Source: Thioalkalivibrio sp. ALMg11 (GTDB lineage Bacteria; Pseudomonadota; Gammaproteobacteria; Ectothiorhodospirales; Ectothiorhodospiraceae). From it: a DNA stretch of 64,000 nt. Under the pieces are notes generated by a model, which ran no database searches, was not told the DNA's origin, and was given only the letters and a program-made list of their open reading frames with translations. Made by a program: the position numbers and the translations under genes. The stretch covers positions 1 to 64,000 of the forward strand of contig NZ_KB898877.1 in NCBI RefSeq assembly GCF_000377905.1, in the 5' to 3' direction. Below, piece after piece: positions 27,643 through 36,335 of the stretch (positions are counted from its first letter, which is position 1; each line of letters begins with the position of its first letter).

Positions 27643-29598
27643 ATGTCTGATTCCCCCTCCTTCTCCCAGCTCGGGCTTTCCGAGTCGCTGGTTCATGCCC
27701 TTTCGAACATGGGCTTTTCTACCCCGACCCCGGTCCAGGCCGCCTGCATCCCCGCGCTGCTGAAAGGCCGCGATGTTCTGGGCGAAGCCCAGACCGGCAC
27801 CGGCAAGACCGGCGCCTTCGGCCTGCCGCTGATCGACCTGATGGACGCCGGCAAGCGTGTGCCCCAGGCACTGGTGCTGGCTCCGACGCGCGAGTTGGCC
27901 AACCAGGTCGCCGGTGCCCTGACTGAATTCGCCCGCGGCGTCGGCGGCATCGACGTCCTGCCCGTCTACGGTGGCCAACCGATGGGCGAGCAGCTGCGCG
28001 CCCTGCGCAAGGGCCCGCAGATCGTGGTCGGTACGCCCGGCCGCGTGGTCGACCACATCAAACGCGGCACCCTGAACCTCGACGCCCTGCGCGTCGTGGT
28101 GCTGGACGAAGCCGACGAAATGCTGCGCATGGGCTTTGTCGAAGAGATCGAGTGGATCCTGGAACAGACCCCGGAAGCGCGTCAGACCACCCTGTTCTCC
28201 GCCACCATGCCGGCCCCCATCCGCCGTATCGCGCACCGCCACATGCGCGAGCCGGAAGAGATCAAGATCGGTGCCGGCAACGAGGCAGGCACCGATATCG
28301 ATCAGAGCTATTGCCTGGTCGATGCCCGCCACAAGGTGGAGGCCCTGACCCGCCTGATGGAGACCGAGGAAGATCTGGACGGCGCGGTCGTCTTTGCCCG
28401 CACCAAGGCCTCCACGGTCGAGATCGCCGATTCACTCGGCCAGGCCGGCATCGCCGCGTCCGCGCTAAACGGCGACATGGAACAGGGCGAGCGCGAGCGT
28501 GTGGTCAGTGACCTGCGCGATGGCCGCCTGGATGTAATCGTAGCCACCGACGTCGCCGCCCGCGGCATCGATGTGCCGCGCATCAGTCACGTCTTCAACT
28601 TCGACGCCCCCGGCGATGCCGAGGTCTACGTTCACCGCATCGGCCGTACCGGCCGCGCCGGTCGCAAGGGCCGCGCCATCCTGTTCTTGGAGCCGCGCAA
28701 GCGCCGCATGCTGAAAGACATCGAACGCCTCACCGGCAAGCCGGTGCGCGAGCAGCCGGTCCCGGACCGCCAGGCCGTACAGGCCCGCCGCGAGACGCGC
28801 TTCGCCGAACGCGTACAGGCCCTCCTGGGCAGCGACAAGGACTCCGGGCACGAAGCCCTGGTCGACCGCCTGCTGACCGACAGCGGCGTATCCGAACGCG
28901 AACTCGCCACCGCCCTGGTCGGACTGGCCACCGCGGGCAGCCCGCTGGATGCCAACGCCAACAAGGGTGCCGATCCCCTGCTGGCGGCCGCGCGTGCCCC
29001 CTATTCCGAGCGCGGCGACAACCGCCGGGACAGCAAGCCCCGGGGCGAGCGCCCGTCGCGCGGCAAGGATCGCGAGCCGGAAGGCGACATGGTGCGCTAC
29101 TACATGCCGGTCGGCCGCAACAACGGCGTGGCGCCGGGTGCCATCGTCGGCGCCCTGGCCAACGAGGGCGGCCTGAACGGCCGCGACATCGGCCGCATCG
29201 GCCTGCGTGACGACCACAGCCATGTGGATCTGCCGGCGTCGCTGGACGAAGCCGCGATTCGTCGCCTGGGCAACATCCACATTGCCAACCGCAAGCTGGA
29301 ACTGACCCTTCAGGCGCCTCGCCCGGGCCAGGCGGCAAACCAGGACGACACGCGCAAGCCTGCCCCGCGCAAGGCGACCAAGCCGCGCAGTGACAAACCA
29401 GAGGCGAGCGGCAAGTCCAAGCCAACCAGCAAGCCCCACCCGGCCAAGCGTGGCCCGGCCCCGGCCAACGGCAAGCGCCCGGCCTATGCCGCCGCGCCCG
29501 GCAAACAACCCGCACGCAAGGGTGCAAGCGGGCCCAAGAACGCCGGCTCGCGCGCGGACGGCACGCTAATGATCAAGCGCAAGGCCGCCAACGGCTAA
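27643..29598 (+). CDS. deaD: DEAD-box ATP-dependent RNA helicase DeaD/CsdA
   Basis: Protein of 651 residues. All helicase motifs are visible: Q-motif FSTPTPVQ, AQTGTGKT, PTRELA, TPGR, VLDEADEML, SAT, and HRIGRTGRAG. After the core comes a DbpA-like RNA-binding domain (MVRYYMPVGRNNGVAPGAIV .. IGLRDDHSHVDLP) and a basic low-complexity tail rich in Lys, Pro and Ala. DeaD unwinds RNA for ribosome assembly and mRNA turnover, especially in the cold. The leader from the arsR start is about 250 bases, with a TATGAT -10-like hexamer at 27571; long leaders are usual for this gene. Confidence 0.93.
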   Translation: MSDSPSFSQLGLSESLVHALSNMGFSTPTPVQAACIPALLKGRDVLGEAQTGTGKTGAFGLPLIDLMDAGKRVPQALVLAPTRELANQVAGALTEFARGVGGIDVLPVYGGQPMGEQLRALRKGPQIVVGTPGRVVDHIKRGTLNLDALRVVVLDEADEMLRMGFVEEIEWILEQTPEARQTTLFSATMPAPIRRIAHRHMREPEEIKIGAGNEAGTDIDQSYCLVDARHKVEALTRLMETEEDLDGAVVFARTKASTVEIADSLGQAGIAASALNGDMEQGERERVVSDLRDGRLDVIVATDVAARGIDVPRISHVFNFDAPGDAEVYVHRIGRTGRAGRKGRAILFLEPRKRRMLKDIERLTGKPVREQPVPDRQAVQARRETRFAERVQALLGSDKDSGHEALVDRLLTDSGVSERELATALVGLATAGSPLDANANKGADPLLAAARAPYSERGDNRRDSKPRGERPSRGKDREPEGDMVRYYMPVGRNNGVAPGAIVGALANEGGLNGRDIGRIGLRDDHSHVDLPASLDEAAIRRLGNIHIANRKLELTLQAPRPGQAANQDDTRKPAPRKATKPRSDKPEASGKSKPTSKPHPAKRGPAPANGKRPAYAAAPGKQPARKGASGPKNAGSRADGTLMIKRKAANG

Positions 29599-29630
29599 GC
29601 GCGGCGACCCAAAAGCGCGTACGACACAAC

Positions 29631-29664
29631 GCCCGCGGCCTCCGAAAGGAGCCGCGGGCTTTTC
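29631..29664 (+). terminator. Terminator after deaD
   Basis: GCCCGCGGC(TCC)-GAAA-(GGA)GCCGCGGGC stem followed by TTTTC. Confidence 0.88.
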
Positions 29665-29674
29665 ATTTGGACGT

Positions 29675-30193
29675 TCAGAAATCTCCGGTACGGCCCGCCT
29701 CGACGATGCTATAGATCGTGTCGCGTACCTCGCGGGCAACGACCTCGAGATCCTCGGGGAGATCCGTCGCGTGCAGCATCATGTCCATGTTGGTGGTGAC
29801 GATCCAGCCCTGCCCCTCGTCATCCTCCACCACTGCGATACGACAGGGCAGAAAGCTTGCAAAGATGATGTCGTGCTTCACCATCTGATTGGCGATGAGG
29901 GCATCACAGAAGGCGAGAATGCGCATGTAGTTGCCTTCGCCACCCATCGCCTGCACCTGATCCGACAGCGGCAAATCGGCGACCTCCTGGAAGTTGCGCA
30001 GATTGGCCCGCAACTTCATCGACTCGATGGCCTCGTCGATGCTGACACCATCATCGATTTTGAAAATCTCGGCACTATGCCGAACCATCTGTTGCAACGT
30101 TTCAGGATCCAGCGCCTCGTCCCCGTCCGTCGAGTCGGACGCAGCCAGCGGAAGAGGCAGCAGCAACAACAAAACGAACATCCAGACTTTCAT
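29675..30193 (-). CDS. Exported DUF302 protein
   Basis: Protein of 172 residues with a signal peptide (MKVWMFVLLLLLPLPLAAS) and a C-terminal DUF302 domain (ILAFCDALIANQMVKHDIIFASFLPCRIAVVEDDEGQGWIVTTNMD). DUF302 proteins are periplasmic or cytoplasmic beta-alpha proteins common in sulfur oxidisers; the reaction is unknown. AGGAG lies seven bases before ATG 30193. It is convergent with deaD across a terminator. Confidence 0.83.
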   Translation of the reverse strand: MKVWMFVLLLLLPLPLAASDSTDGDEALDPETLQQMVRHSAEIFKIDDGVSIDEAIESMKLRANLRNFQEVADLPLSDQVQAMGGEGNYMRILAFCDALIANQMVKHDIIFASFLPCRIAVVEDDEGQGWIVTTNMDMMLHATDLPEDLEVVAREVRDTIYSIVEAGRTGDF

Positions 30194-30377
30194 CGCGCAC
30201 TCCTGGTTCGGGTGGACGGGAGAGCCCGCCGGCCGAAACCCTTGCGGGCCCTCCCTAGTCCGAATCTAGATCATGCGCATGCACTTCACCGCTTCTACCG
30301 CGCCTGGACGCGGGAGATTCCCCATCGGCGCACGGGCCGCGGGCCGCGGGCCGCCCGACAGGATCCACAGCGTCTCC

Positions 30378-30998
30378 TTAACGCCGGATCAAGCAGTAGA
30401 GCTGCTCGTACTTGCCATTGGTGTGGTCGGTACGGCCTACGTCGTCCTGCCAATCCCAACGATCGGCAGGAAACAGCTGACGCATCTCCGGCACCGCGCA
30501 ATGGTAGGGCGGCCCGCCCTCGCGACCGGTCTGCATGAAACACGCAAACAGTTCGCCGCCTTCACGCAACCAGCCATGCAGCTTCGCCTCGTACGCCGGC
30601 CACTGCTCGGGCGGCAGGGCACAAAGAGACGTCTGCTCGTAGATCCCGTCCACTGGCACCTCGGGTTGCCAGGCGAGCATGTCCGCCTGCACCACCTCCG
30701 CTTCCAGCCCGGCCTGCGCCAGATCGCGGCGCAACTGTTCTACCGGCGTTGGCGCCACATCCAGCCCGGTCACACGGAAACCCCGCGCAGCGAGAGCCGG
30801 CACCTCGTGACCAAAGCCACAACCGGGCACCACGATCCGCGCGCCGGGCCCCAGCGCGGTGACCTCCAGCCAACGCTCCAGCGAAGGGCTGGGCGCGCCG
30901 CGGTCCCAACGGGTCGAACCCGCCTGATAGCGGGCCTCCCAGTTGGTCTTGGGATCCAGAGCTTCGGAATCAACCGGCGAATCTTCGGAATTTGGCAT
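30378..30998 (-). CDS. TPMT-family SAM-dependent methyltransferase
   Basis: Protein of about 206 residues. Hallmarks of the thiopurine S-methyltransferase family: NWEARYQAGSTRWDRGAPSP, the SAM motif IVVPGCGFGHEVPALAARG and DGIYEQTSLCALPPEQWPAYEAK. Bacterial members methylate selenium, tellurium or sulfur compounds, or thiols. Start uncertain: ATG 30998 is preferred, GTG codons at 31001 and 31016 are alternatives, since the GGGGAG is close to all three. It is divergent from the MBL hydrolase gene. Confidence 0.83.
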   Translation of the reverse strand: MPNSEDSPVDSEALDPKTNWEARYQAGSTRWDRGAPSPSLERWLEVTALGPGARIVVPGCGFGHEVPALAARGFRVTGLDVAPTPVEQLRRDLAQAGLEAEVVQADMLAWQPEVPVDGIYEQTSLCALPPEQWPAYEAKLHGWLREGGELFACFMQTGREGGPPYHCAVPEMRQLFPADRWDWQDDVGRTDHTNGKYEQLYCLIRR

Positions 30999-31070
30999 CA
31001 CTCCCCTTCTCGGCACAGGATAGGAAACGCATAGACCCTACCAAACCACGAATAACTCCCGGAGACCTCG

Positions 31071-31778
31071 ATGGACCGTACCCAACTGCCCTATCGCATC
31101 CACCGCCAGGAACTCGGCCCGATGGAGAACTTCGTCTATCTGATCGAGGATCGCGCCAGCCATCGTGGGGCGGTGGTGGATCCAGCCTGGGATCCGGAGG
31201 CGATCATCCGTCAGGCCCGCGAAAACGAGGTCGAGATCTCCGACATCCTGCTGACGCACAGCCACCACGACCACATCAACGGGGTCGAGGCAATCCTTGA
31301 ACAGTATCCGAATGCGCGGCTGCACCTGCTCAAGCCCGAGGCCGAGTTCTGGGGCAAGGAGCTGGAACGCCCGGAACTGCACCACGGTGGCGATGATATG
31401 CACCTGGGCGACACCGAGATCCGCTTCCTGCATACACCCGGCCACACCCCCGGTTCCGCCTGCTTCCACATGCCGGCGGGCGACGACCTGATCACCGGCG
31501 ACACCCTGTTCGTCTTCGGCTGCGGCCGTTGCGACCTGGCCGGCGGCGATCCGGAACAGATGTTTCATACCCTCAACGGCCTGCGCGAGGGGCTTCCGGC
31601 CCATACCTGCATCCATCCGGGTCACAACTACGCGGAAAAGGCGGAATCCACACTGGCGGAGGAGGATGCGGGCAACCCCTTCCTGCACTTTGACGACAAG
31701 GACGCCTTCGTCCATTACCGCATGCATGAACACGACCGAGTACGCAGTACGCCCTATCACCCCATCCCGAGGGGATAA
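31071..31778 (+). CDS. Metallo-beta-lactamase-fold hydrolase (glyoxalase II-like)
   Basis: Protein of 235 residues. Dinuclear metal site: THSHHDHING (about 62-71), HTPGHTPGS, ITGDTLF and IHPGHNYAEKA. The layout is that of glyoxalase II-like thioesterases and persulfide dioxygenase relatives, but it lacks the long C-terminal glutathione-binding domain of classical GloB. It may hydrolyse a thioester or act on sulfur compounds; uncertain. Preceded by GGAG. The ending RSTPYHPIPRG is Pro/Arg rich. Confidence 0.83.
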   Translation: MDRTQLPYRIHRQELGPMENFVYLIEDRASHRGAVVDPAWDPEAIIRQARENEVEISDILLTHSHHDHINGVEAILEQYPNARLHLLKPEAEFWGKELERPELHHGGDDMHLGDTEIRFLHTPGHTPGSACFHMPAGDDLITGDTLFVFGCGRCDLAGGDPEQMFHTLNGLREGLPAHTCIHPGHNYAEKAESTLAEEDAGNPFLHFDDKDAFVHYRMHEHDRVRSTPYHPIPRG

Positions 31779-31815
31779 GGACGGCGGACGGGGCCGGAAA
31801 ACCACAACACACTCA

Positions 31816-31920
31816 CCGCGACGGCTTGCTGCCTCGGGGCCCATCGCGGTCCACCGTGCATCCAGTCGATGCGAGCGCAGCTGGATAGACTTCCTGGCTA
31901 CGAACCAAGTGTGTGCCTCA
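31816..31920 (+). pseudogene. Decayed tRNA-Arg(ACG) copy with its promoter region
   Basis: Bases 31816-31920 align with the tRNA-Arg unit at 34065-34170: the upstream region keeps CGCGACGGCTTG and CAGTCGATGCG, followed by a tRNA-like GCAGCTGGATAGAC and CCTGGCTACGAACCA anticodon arm. The -10 hexamer (GATAAT in the live copy) is changed to GGTCCA, the D-arm is shortened and the T-arm is lost. It cannot be functional. Confidence 0.7.
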
Positions 31921-32049
31921 ACGTACAGACGTGGGTGACAGCGCTCCGCAACATCGTTGGTGCGTTCGCATCGCTGGGTCCAAGTGCCCGCGTGATGCAC
32001 GCGACATCGACTCCCGGATTGAACGCCGGACCCATCAAGGAGCGACACC

Positions 32050-32550
32050 ATGAAAAAACTTGCCTCACTCAAACTCGCCGCGGCCACGGTCCCGATCTTC
32101 GTCTTTGGCCTGGGCGGCGTCATGACCGGCACCATGGCCGGTGAACACGAGAGGGACTCGAAAGACCACGAGATGATGGAAGAACGTGGCGCAGAAGCCC
32201 ACGATCGCGATGCCATGGATCAACGTCGTGCGGACGCCCGCGATGATGCCCCCCATATCCAGCGCATGCCGGACCAGGGGCTGCACGTCTCGGACCTGAT
32301 GGACCAGAAGATCCATAGCCGTGAAAGCCAAGACGAGATCGGCGAAATCCACGATCTGGTCGTCGATCGGGATGGTCGTATCGTCGCGGTCGTTATCGGC
32401 ACGGGCAGCGGCGTTCTCGGCCTCGGCGGAAAGGACGTGGCGATCGCCTGGGACCGTATCGAGCGTACGACCGAAGACGGAGAGGTCAAGCTCTACATCG
32501 ACATGAATGAAGACACGCTGCAGGAAACGCCGGAATACGAACGCGACTAA
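32050..32550 (+). CDS. Exported PRC-barrel domain protein
   Basis: Protein of 166 residues: signal peptide (MKKLASLKLAAATVPIFVFG), a very acidic and basic charged region rich in His, Asp and Met (about 30-75), and a PRC-barrel domain (VSDLMDQKIHSRESQDEIGEIHDLVVDRDGRIVAVVIGTG). PRC-barrel proteins of this type are common stress-related proteins of the envelope. AAGGAGCG is in front of the ATG. Function unknown beyond the domain. Confidence 0.83.
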   Translation: MKKLASLKLAAATVPIFVFGLGGVMTGTMAGEHERDSKDHEMMEERGAEAHDRDAMDQRRADARDDAPHIQRMPDQGLHVSDLMDQKIHSRESQDEIGEIHDLVVDRDGRIVAVVIGTGSGVLGLGGKDVAIAWDRIERTTEDGEVKLYIDMNEDTLQETPEYERD

Positions 32551-32767
32551 CGCGTTAGTCGTCCTCGCCCGGGGGATGTCACATCCCTCGGGTGTACCGG
32601 CAAGCGCCACAGCAGAATCGCACAATACGGGACCCAGGCTCGAAGTAGCTCGCGACACCTAGCCAGAAGGTCGCCCGCCACTACGGCCGTCTGCCCGGAC
32701 ACACGCCAATCACCGAACCTTGGACTTGAGCCCAGGCGGCCCAGGACCGGCCCCCGCGGCTGGCGGT

Positions 32768-32980
32768 TCAGTGGTGGACCCGACTCACCTTCCTCTCGAA
32801 CTCCACGAGCTGCCCTTCGGCCGCGGTACGGGTCACGCCATACCGCTCCTGGATACAGCCCACCAACTCGTCGCGTTCGCCCGCCACGGTTTCCAGTTCA
32901 TCGTCGGTCAACTCGCCCCAACGCGCCTTGACCTTGCCCTTGAACTGCGTCCAGTGACCTTTCGCCATATTCCAGTTCAT
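32768..32980 (-). CDS. CsbD-family stress protein
   Basis: Protein of 70 residues with the CsbD pattern MNWNMAKGHWTQFKGKVKARWGELTDDELETVAG. CsbD-like proteins (E. coli YjbJ) are abundant general stress proteins of unknown mechanism. The ATG at 32980 has GGAGGAG nearby upstream; the open frame beyond it is not CsbD-like. It belongs to the stress-gene theme of this region. Confidence 0.87.
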   Translation of the reverse strand: MNWNMAKGHWTQFKGKVKARWGELTDDELETVAGERDELVGCIQERYGVTRTAAEGQLVEFERKVSRVHH

Positions 32981-33355
32981 CTCGCACTCCTCCGCATGGC
33001 TGGTCGGCCTGATTGCCAACCGAACCGAAACCCTGCGGAGCACAACCGTGCGCGTCTGTGCGGGGCCGCACAAACCTGCCCGCTATTCACACCTTCGGTC
33101 TGCCCATCAAGGATCCTTTCCACCTAGAAGAGCACCATTTGGGTCCGCAGCTTCGAGAAATCCAGGGTTCTCTTGATTTTCGCCAACCAGGACACAGCGC
33201 ATCCGGATGCCTATGTGCGCCAACGTACAGATACCCCATGTCTGGAAACGTAATCTGTCGCCAAGTATCGACCGGGACCATCCCGGCCACGCCCAAAACC
33301 CACCGAGACATCCACCCCATCCCGCGCCGGATGGGAACCCATCAGGAGAACCATA
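32981..33355. other. Intergenic region without a recognised gene
   Basis: About 375 bases between the divergent CsbD and outer-membrane-barrel genes. It must hold both promoters, but I see no convincing -35/-10 pair and no structured RNA. Confidence 0.5.
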
Positions 33356-33910
33356 ATGAAGAAAAGCCTAATCGCGCTCACTCTGTGCCTGGCCGGAACA
33401 CTGCCCCTCGCCGCCCAAGCCCAGCAAGCAGGATCAACGGCGAACTTCGGACCCTCCATGGGCGACCGCGAGTTCTCGCTTTCCGGAAGCGGCAGCAGTA
33501 GCCGCAAATTCGACAACACCAACTTTGGCGTCTCGGGCGATATGGGCTGGTACCTGCAAGATCACATGATCGTCGGGGTCCGCCAGAGCATCAACTACGC
33601 CGACCTCGAGGGCGAGTCCCTGATCGATGACTACTGGAACGGAGCCACCCGCGGCTACCTCAACTTCCAAACCACGGACGGCAGGCTGCGTCCCTTTGGT
33701 GGTGGCAGCCTGGGCTTCATCTACGGCGACGGGGTCAAAAACAGCGCGTTCGCCGGCCTGGAAGGCGGCGTGAAGTATTACGTGCTGGAAAACACCTACG
33801 TCCTGGGCCGCATCGAATACCAGTGGTTCTTCAGCCGCTCCAGCGATGCAGAAGATGCCTTCCGCGATGGTGCGTTCGCCTACACCGTAGGCTTGGGCTA
33901 CAACTTCTGA
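33356..33910 (+). CDS. Small outer-membrane beta-barrel protein
   Basis: Protein of 184 residues with signal peptide (about 1-22) and alternating beta-strand pattern: NTNFGVSGDMGWYLQDHMIVGVRQSINY, TRGYLNFQTTDGRLRPFGGGSLGFIYG, GLEGGVKYYVLENTYVLGRIEYQWFF, ending AYTVGLGYNF with terminal aromatic residue. It fits an eight-stranded OmpW/OmpX-like or DUF-type barrel. Ligand or role unknown. AGGAG is nine bases before the start. Confidence 0.8.
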   Translation: MKKSLIALTLCLAGTLPLAAQAQQAGSTANFGPSMGDREFSLSGSGSSSRKFDNTNFGVSGDMGWYLQDHMIVGVRQSINYADLEGESLIDDYWNGATRGYLNFQTTDGRLRPFGGGSLGFIYGDGVKNSAFAGLEGGVKYYVLENTYVLGRIEYQWFFSRSSDAEDAFRDGAFAYTVGLGYNF

Positions 33911-34073
33911 TGCATGCCCGGGGCCGGGCCTGCGCCAGCAAACCGGCCCCGCGGCACCTCACGATCCCGGCAATCCGGGTCTCGCGCACGCCCTGACGTT
34001 GCTTGGGGCGCCTGCAGCCCGTACTGCCAAAGCCATGTTGTGCCCGAAAAAACAAAGAATCCGTCGCGACGAC

Positions 34074-34102
34074 TTGCATCCCTCGGGACCAATCGCGATA
34101 AT
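34074..34102 (+). promoter_or_regulatory. Promoter of tRNA-Arg
   Basis: TTGCAT, 17 bases, GATAAT, about 17 bases before the tRNA 5' end. Confidence 0.7.
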
Positions 34103-34119
34103 GCGCGCCTTCAGTCGAT

Positions 34120-34196
34120 GCGCCCGTAGCTCAGCTGGATAGAGTACCTGGCTACGAACCAGGTGGTCGGAGGTTCGAATCCTTCCGGGCGCGCCA
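34120..34196 (+). tRNA. tRNA-Arg (anticodon ACG)
   Basis: Complete cloverleaf of 77 bases: acceptor GCGCCCG/CGGGCGC, D-arm AGCTCAGCTGGATAGAG, anticodon stem CCTGG/CCAGG around CTACGAA (anticodon ACG, read as inosine after deamination), T-arm GGAGG-TTCGAAT-CCTTC and encoded CCA. It serves CGU/CGC/CGA codons. A companion T-loop-insert element follows 60 bases downstream and a decayed copy lies 2.2 kb upstream. Confidence 0.95.
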
Positions 34197-34209
34197 TATT
34201 CCAGAGAGA

Positions 34210-34236
34210 GGGCATCCATATCCGGGTGCCCTTTTT
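34210..34236 (+). terminator. Terminator of tRNA-Arg
   Basis: GGGCA ... TGCCC stem followed by TTTTT. Confidence 0.75.
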
Positions 34237-34255
34237 CGTTTGGGTCAGCCCAAAG

Positions 34256-34377
34256 GATTCGAACCTCCGTTCAACAATCCGGTTCGATCCCGAGCGCAGC
34301 GAGGACCGTGTCGGCCCACGGCCGACACCCGCAAGGGCAAGACGCGAAACGGCGCCGCCATCCTTCCGGGCGCGGCA
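34256..34377 (+). repeat. T-loop-insert tRNA-like element, arginine version (copy D)
   Basis: Same order as copy A but built from the neighbouring tRNA-Arg: inverted T-arm GATTCGAACCTCC (34256-34268), spacer, GGTTCGA (34281-34287), a 72-nt insert (34288-34359), then the tRNA-Arg 3' end ATCCTTCCGGGCGCGGCA (34360-34377, two changes from the live tRNA). The insert contains a 9-bp perfect hairpin GTGTCGGCC-CAC-GGCCGACAC and CCC-GCAA-GGG, paralleling hairpins 2 and 3 of copies A and B. It carries its own terminator. Confidence 0.72.
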
Positions 34378-34385
34378 TATTTAAG

Positions 34386-34424
34386 AAAAAAGGATCAGTG
34401 ACTTACCGTCGCTGGTCCTTTTTT
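34386..34424 (+). terminator. Terminator after copy D
   Basis: AAAAAAGGATCAG pairs with CTGGTCCTTTTTT around a 13-base loop; strong T run. It sits just after the tRNA-like 3' end. Confidence 0.85.
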
Positions 34425-34605
34425 CGTTTTAGGCTCCAGCGCTCCTGTGACCAAATCTGTGACCGCCTTGTGACCAGTCGCGCCAAGACCCCGTCGTACA
34501 AGCCATCCGATTGACCCCCTGGTGCTGTGACCGATCCTGCGCCCTACTCCGCAGGTTCTCCCCCTCGCGAACGTGCTCGAACAGGCCCCCAACCTGACAA
34601 TTGAA

Positions 34606-34764
34606 CTAGGTGCAAAACGCACCCACTGCTGGGAGACCCACCCGCGTCGCCGCATCTTGGCAGAGCAATGTAATGGTCTTTCAATTCAGTCCAGTTGCCC
34701 GAGCAACTTCGGCAATCTTCCGCTTGTGCTCGCCCATCGTCCTCGATAGATAGCAACGAATCAT
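34606..34764 (-). pseudogene. Decayed XRE-family HTH regulator
   Basis: Read on the minus strand this gives MIRCYLSRTMGEHKRKIAE, VARATGLN, a TGA stop, then KTITLLCQDAATRVGLPAV and a final stop. The family pattern (IADVARETGLNRNTITLLY..TATRVDL) has arginine where the TGA stands, so one CGA to TGA change broke the gene. Such short XRE regulators often belong to mobile or defence loci, and the position next to a tRNA gene fits a former integration site. Confidence 0.6.
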
Positions 34765-35021
34765 ATTCGCCCCTACGTGTCAGATTCGGGATCGTGGTAG
34801 ACAAGGGCCAGACAAGTCTCGCGAAATACAAGGGTAGGCGCGATGGCGACCCACCGCTGGGTTGAGCGGCTCAAGGCGGATCGGTCCAGGCCGGTTATGG
34901 TCGCCCCATAAAACCCGCTCGCAAGAGCCGGAAGCCACAACAGCAAGGGCATTCGGCTGTGCAAGCCCGGTCACCACGAAAAACAATCGAGACATCCTTT
35001 CGCACGAAAACGGAGACCCTC

Positions 35022-36233
35022 ATGACAACCGACAAGCCGAACGCCGATGCATTACCCCGGGGCAAGTCCAAAACCAAAACCAAAGCCAAAGCCAAATCCA
35101 AGGGCGCCAAGCGACCGGCGACGCCTCGGTCCCGCACCCAGCGCGTGAACGCGGGAGACACATCACCCGATTTATCGCCTCAGGGCATTGAGCGGCATGT
35201 CTCCAGTGGGGCAACGGACGGCGCACAAAACTCCAAGAGGATCGGCATCGAGGACATCATCAGGAGAGATGGCGGATCGGATATCAACGCCCTGGCCGAA
35301 CATCTGGGTGCAATCCTCCAGGGCGCCTCCCCGGACGATATCGCGATGTTGCGCCGCACCCTGTTCCAGGACGAGATCGCGGCCACCTTCAGGACCGGGG
35401 TCAAGGCCGACGACGAACTCGCGGATGACTGGCGCAAGGGCGGGTATCCGTACAAAAACCGGATGAGCCGCAAGAACTACGAGAAACAGAAATATCGACT
35501 CCAGGTAGAGCTGTTGAAACTCCAGAAATGGGTGCGCGCCACCGGACAACGGGTAGTGATCATCTTTGAAGGGCGCGACGCGGCAGGCAAGGGCGGAGCC
35601 ATCAAGCGGTTCATGGAACACCTCAATCCCCGCGGTGCCCGGGTAGTGGCCCTGGAGAAGCCCACCGAAACCGAAAGGGGGCAATGGTACTTCCAGCGTT
35701 ACATCCAGCACCTGCCCACCGCCGGCGAGATCGTGCTGTTCGACCGATCCTGGTACAACCGCGCTGGCGTGGAACGGGTCATGGGATTCTGCGGCGACGA
35801 GGAGTATGCGGAATTCATGCGCCAGGCCCCGGAATTCGAACGCAATCTGGTGCGCAGCGGCATTCATCTGATCAAGTTCTGGTTCTCCGTGAGCCGCGAC
35901 GAACAGAAGCGGCGTTTCAATGAGCGTGAGGCCCACCCCCTGAAACAGTGGAAACTAAGCCCCATCGATCTGGCCTCGCTTGATAAGTGGGAGGACTACA
36001 CCCGCGCCAAAGAGTCGATGTTCTTCTATTCCGATACCGCGGATGCGCCCTGGACGGTGGTCAAGTCGGACTGCAAGAAGCGTGCGCGGCTCAATGCCAT
36101 GCGTTACGTACTGCACAAACTCCCGTACACTGACAAGGACCAGACCGACATCGGCCCAATCGACCCCCTGCTCGTGGGACGGGCGAACGTGGTCTACGAG
36201 CAGGGAGAGAACGAAGACCTGCCGATTCTCTAG
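35022..36233 (+). CDS. ppk2: Polyphosphate kinase 2 (class I)
   Basis: Protein of 403 residues. After a Lys/Thr/Ser-rich N-terminal extension of about 50 residues and a helical linker, the PPK2 domain starts near 130 with the Walker A motif FEGRDAAGKGGAIKRF, the Walker B region LFDRSWYNRAGVERVMGFC and the lid SRDEQKRRFNEREAHPLKQWKLSPID. It transfers phosphate between polyphosphate and nucleotides (GDP or ADP). The start at 35022 has GGAG nine bases upstream; the frame is open 21 codons further. Polyphosphate turnover fits the stress theme of the neighbouring genes. Confidence 0.9.
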   Translation: MTTDKPNADALPRGKSKTKTKAKAKSKGAKRPATPRSRTQRVNAGDTSPDLSPQGIERHVSSGATDGAQNSKRIGIEDIIRRDGGSDINALAEHLGAILQGASPDDIAMLRRTLFQDEIAATFRTGVKADDELADDWRKGGYPYKNRMSRKNYEKQKYRLQVELLKLQKWVRATGQRVVIIFEGRDAAGKGGAIKRFMEHLNPRGARVVALEKPTETERGQWYFQRYIQHLPTAGEIVLFDRSWYNRAGVERVMGFCGDEEYAEFMRQAPEFERNLVRSGIHLIKFWFSVSRDEQKRRFNEREAHPLKQWKLSPIDLASLDKWEDYTRAKESMFFYSDTADAPWTVVKSDCKKRARLNAMRYVLHKLPYTDKDQTDIGPIDPLLVGRANVVYEQGENEDLPIL

Positions 36234-36335
36234 GTCGGCCTGCGCAGGCAGTCCACGGGTCCCGCGGACCAGCACCGCCCGACTGAATGGCGTAGCGCCC
36301 CCAAGGCAACGGCCCCTTCCGCAGAAGGCGCGCTA

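Noticed and set aside
34440-34600. Phage integrase remnant downstream of tRNA-Arg
   Set aside because: Translations on both strands show no catalytic motif of tyrosine recombinases; only the XRE remnant is supportable.
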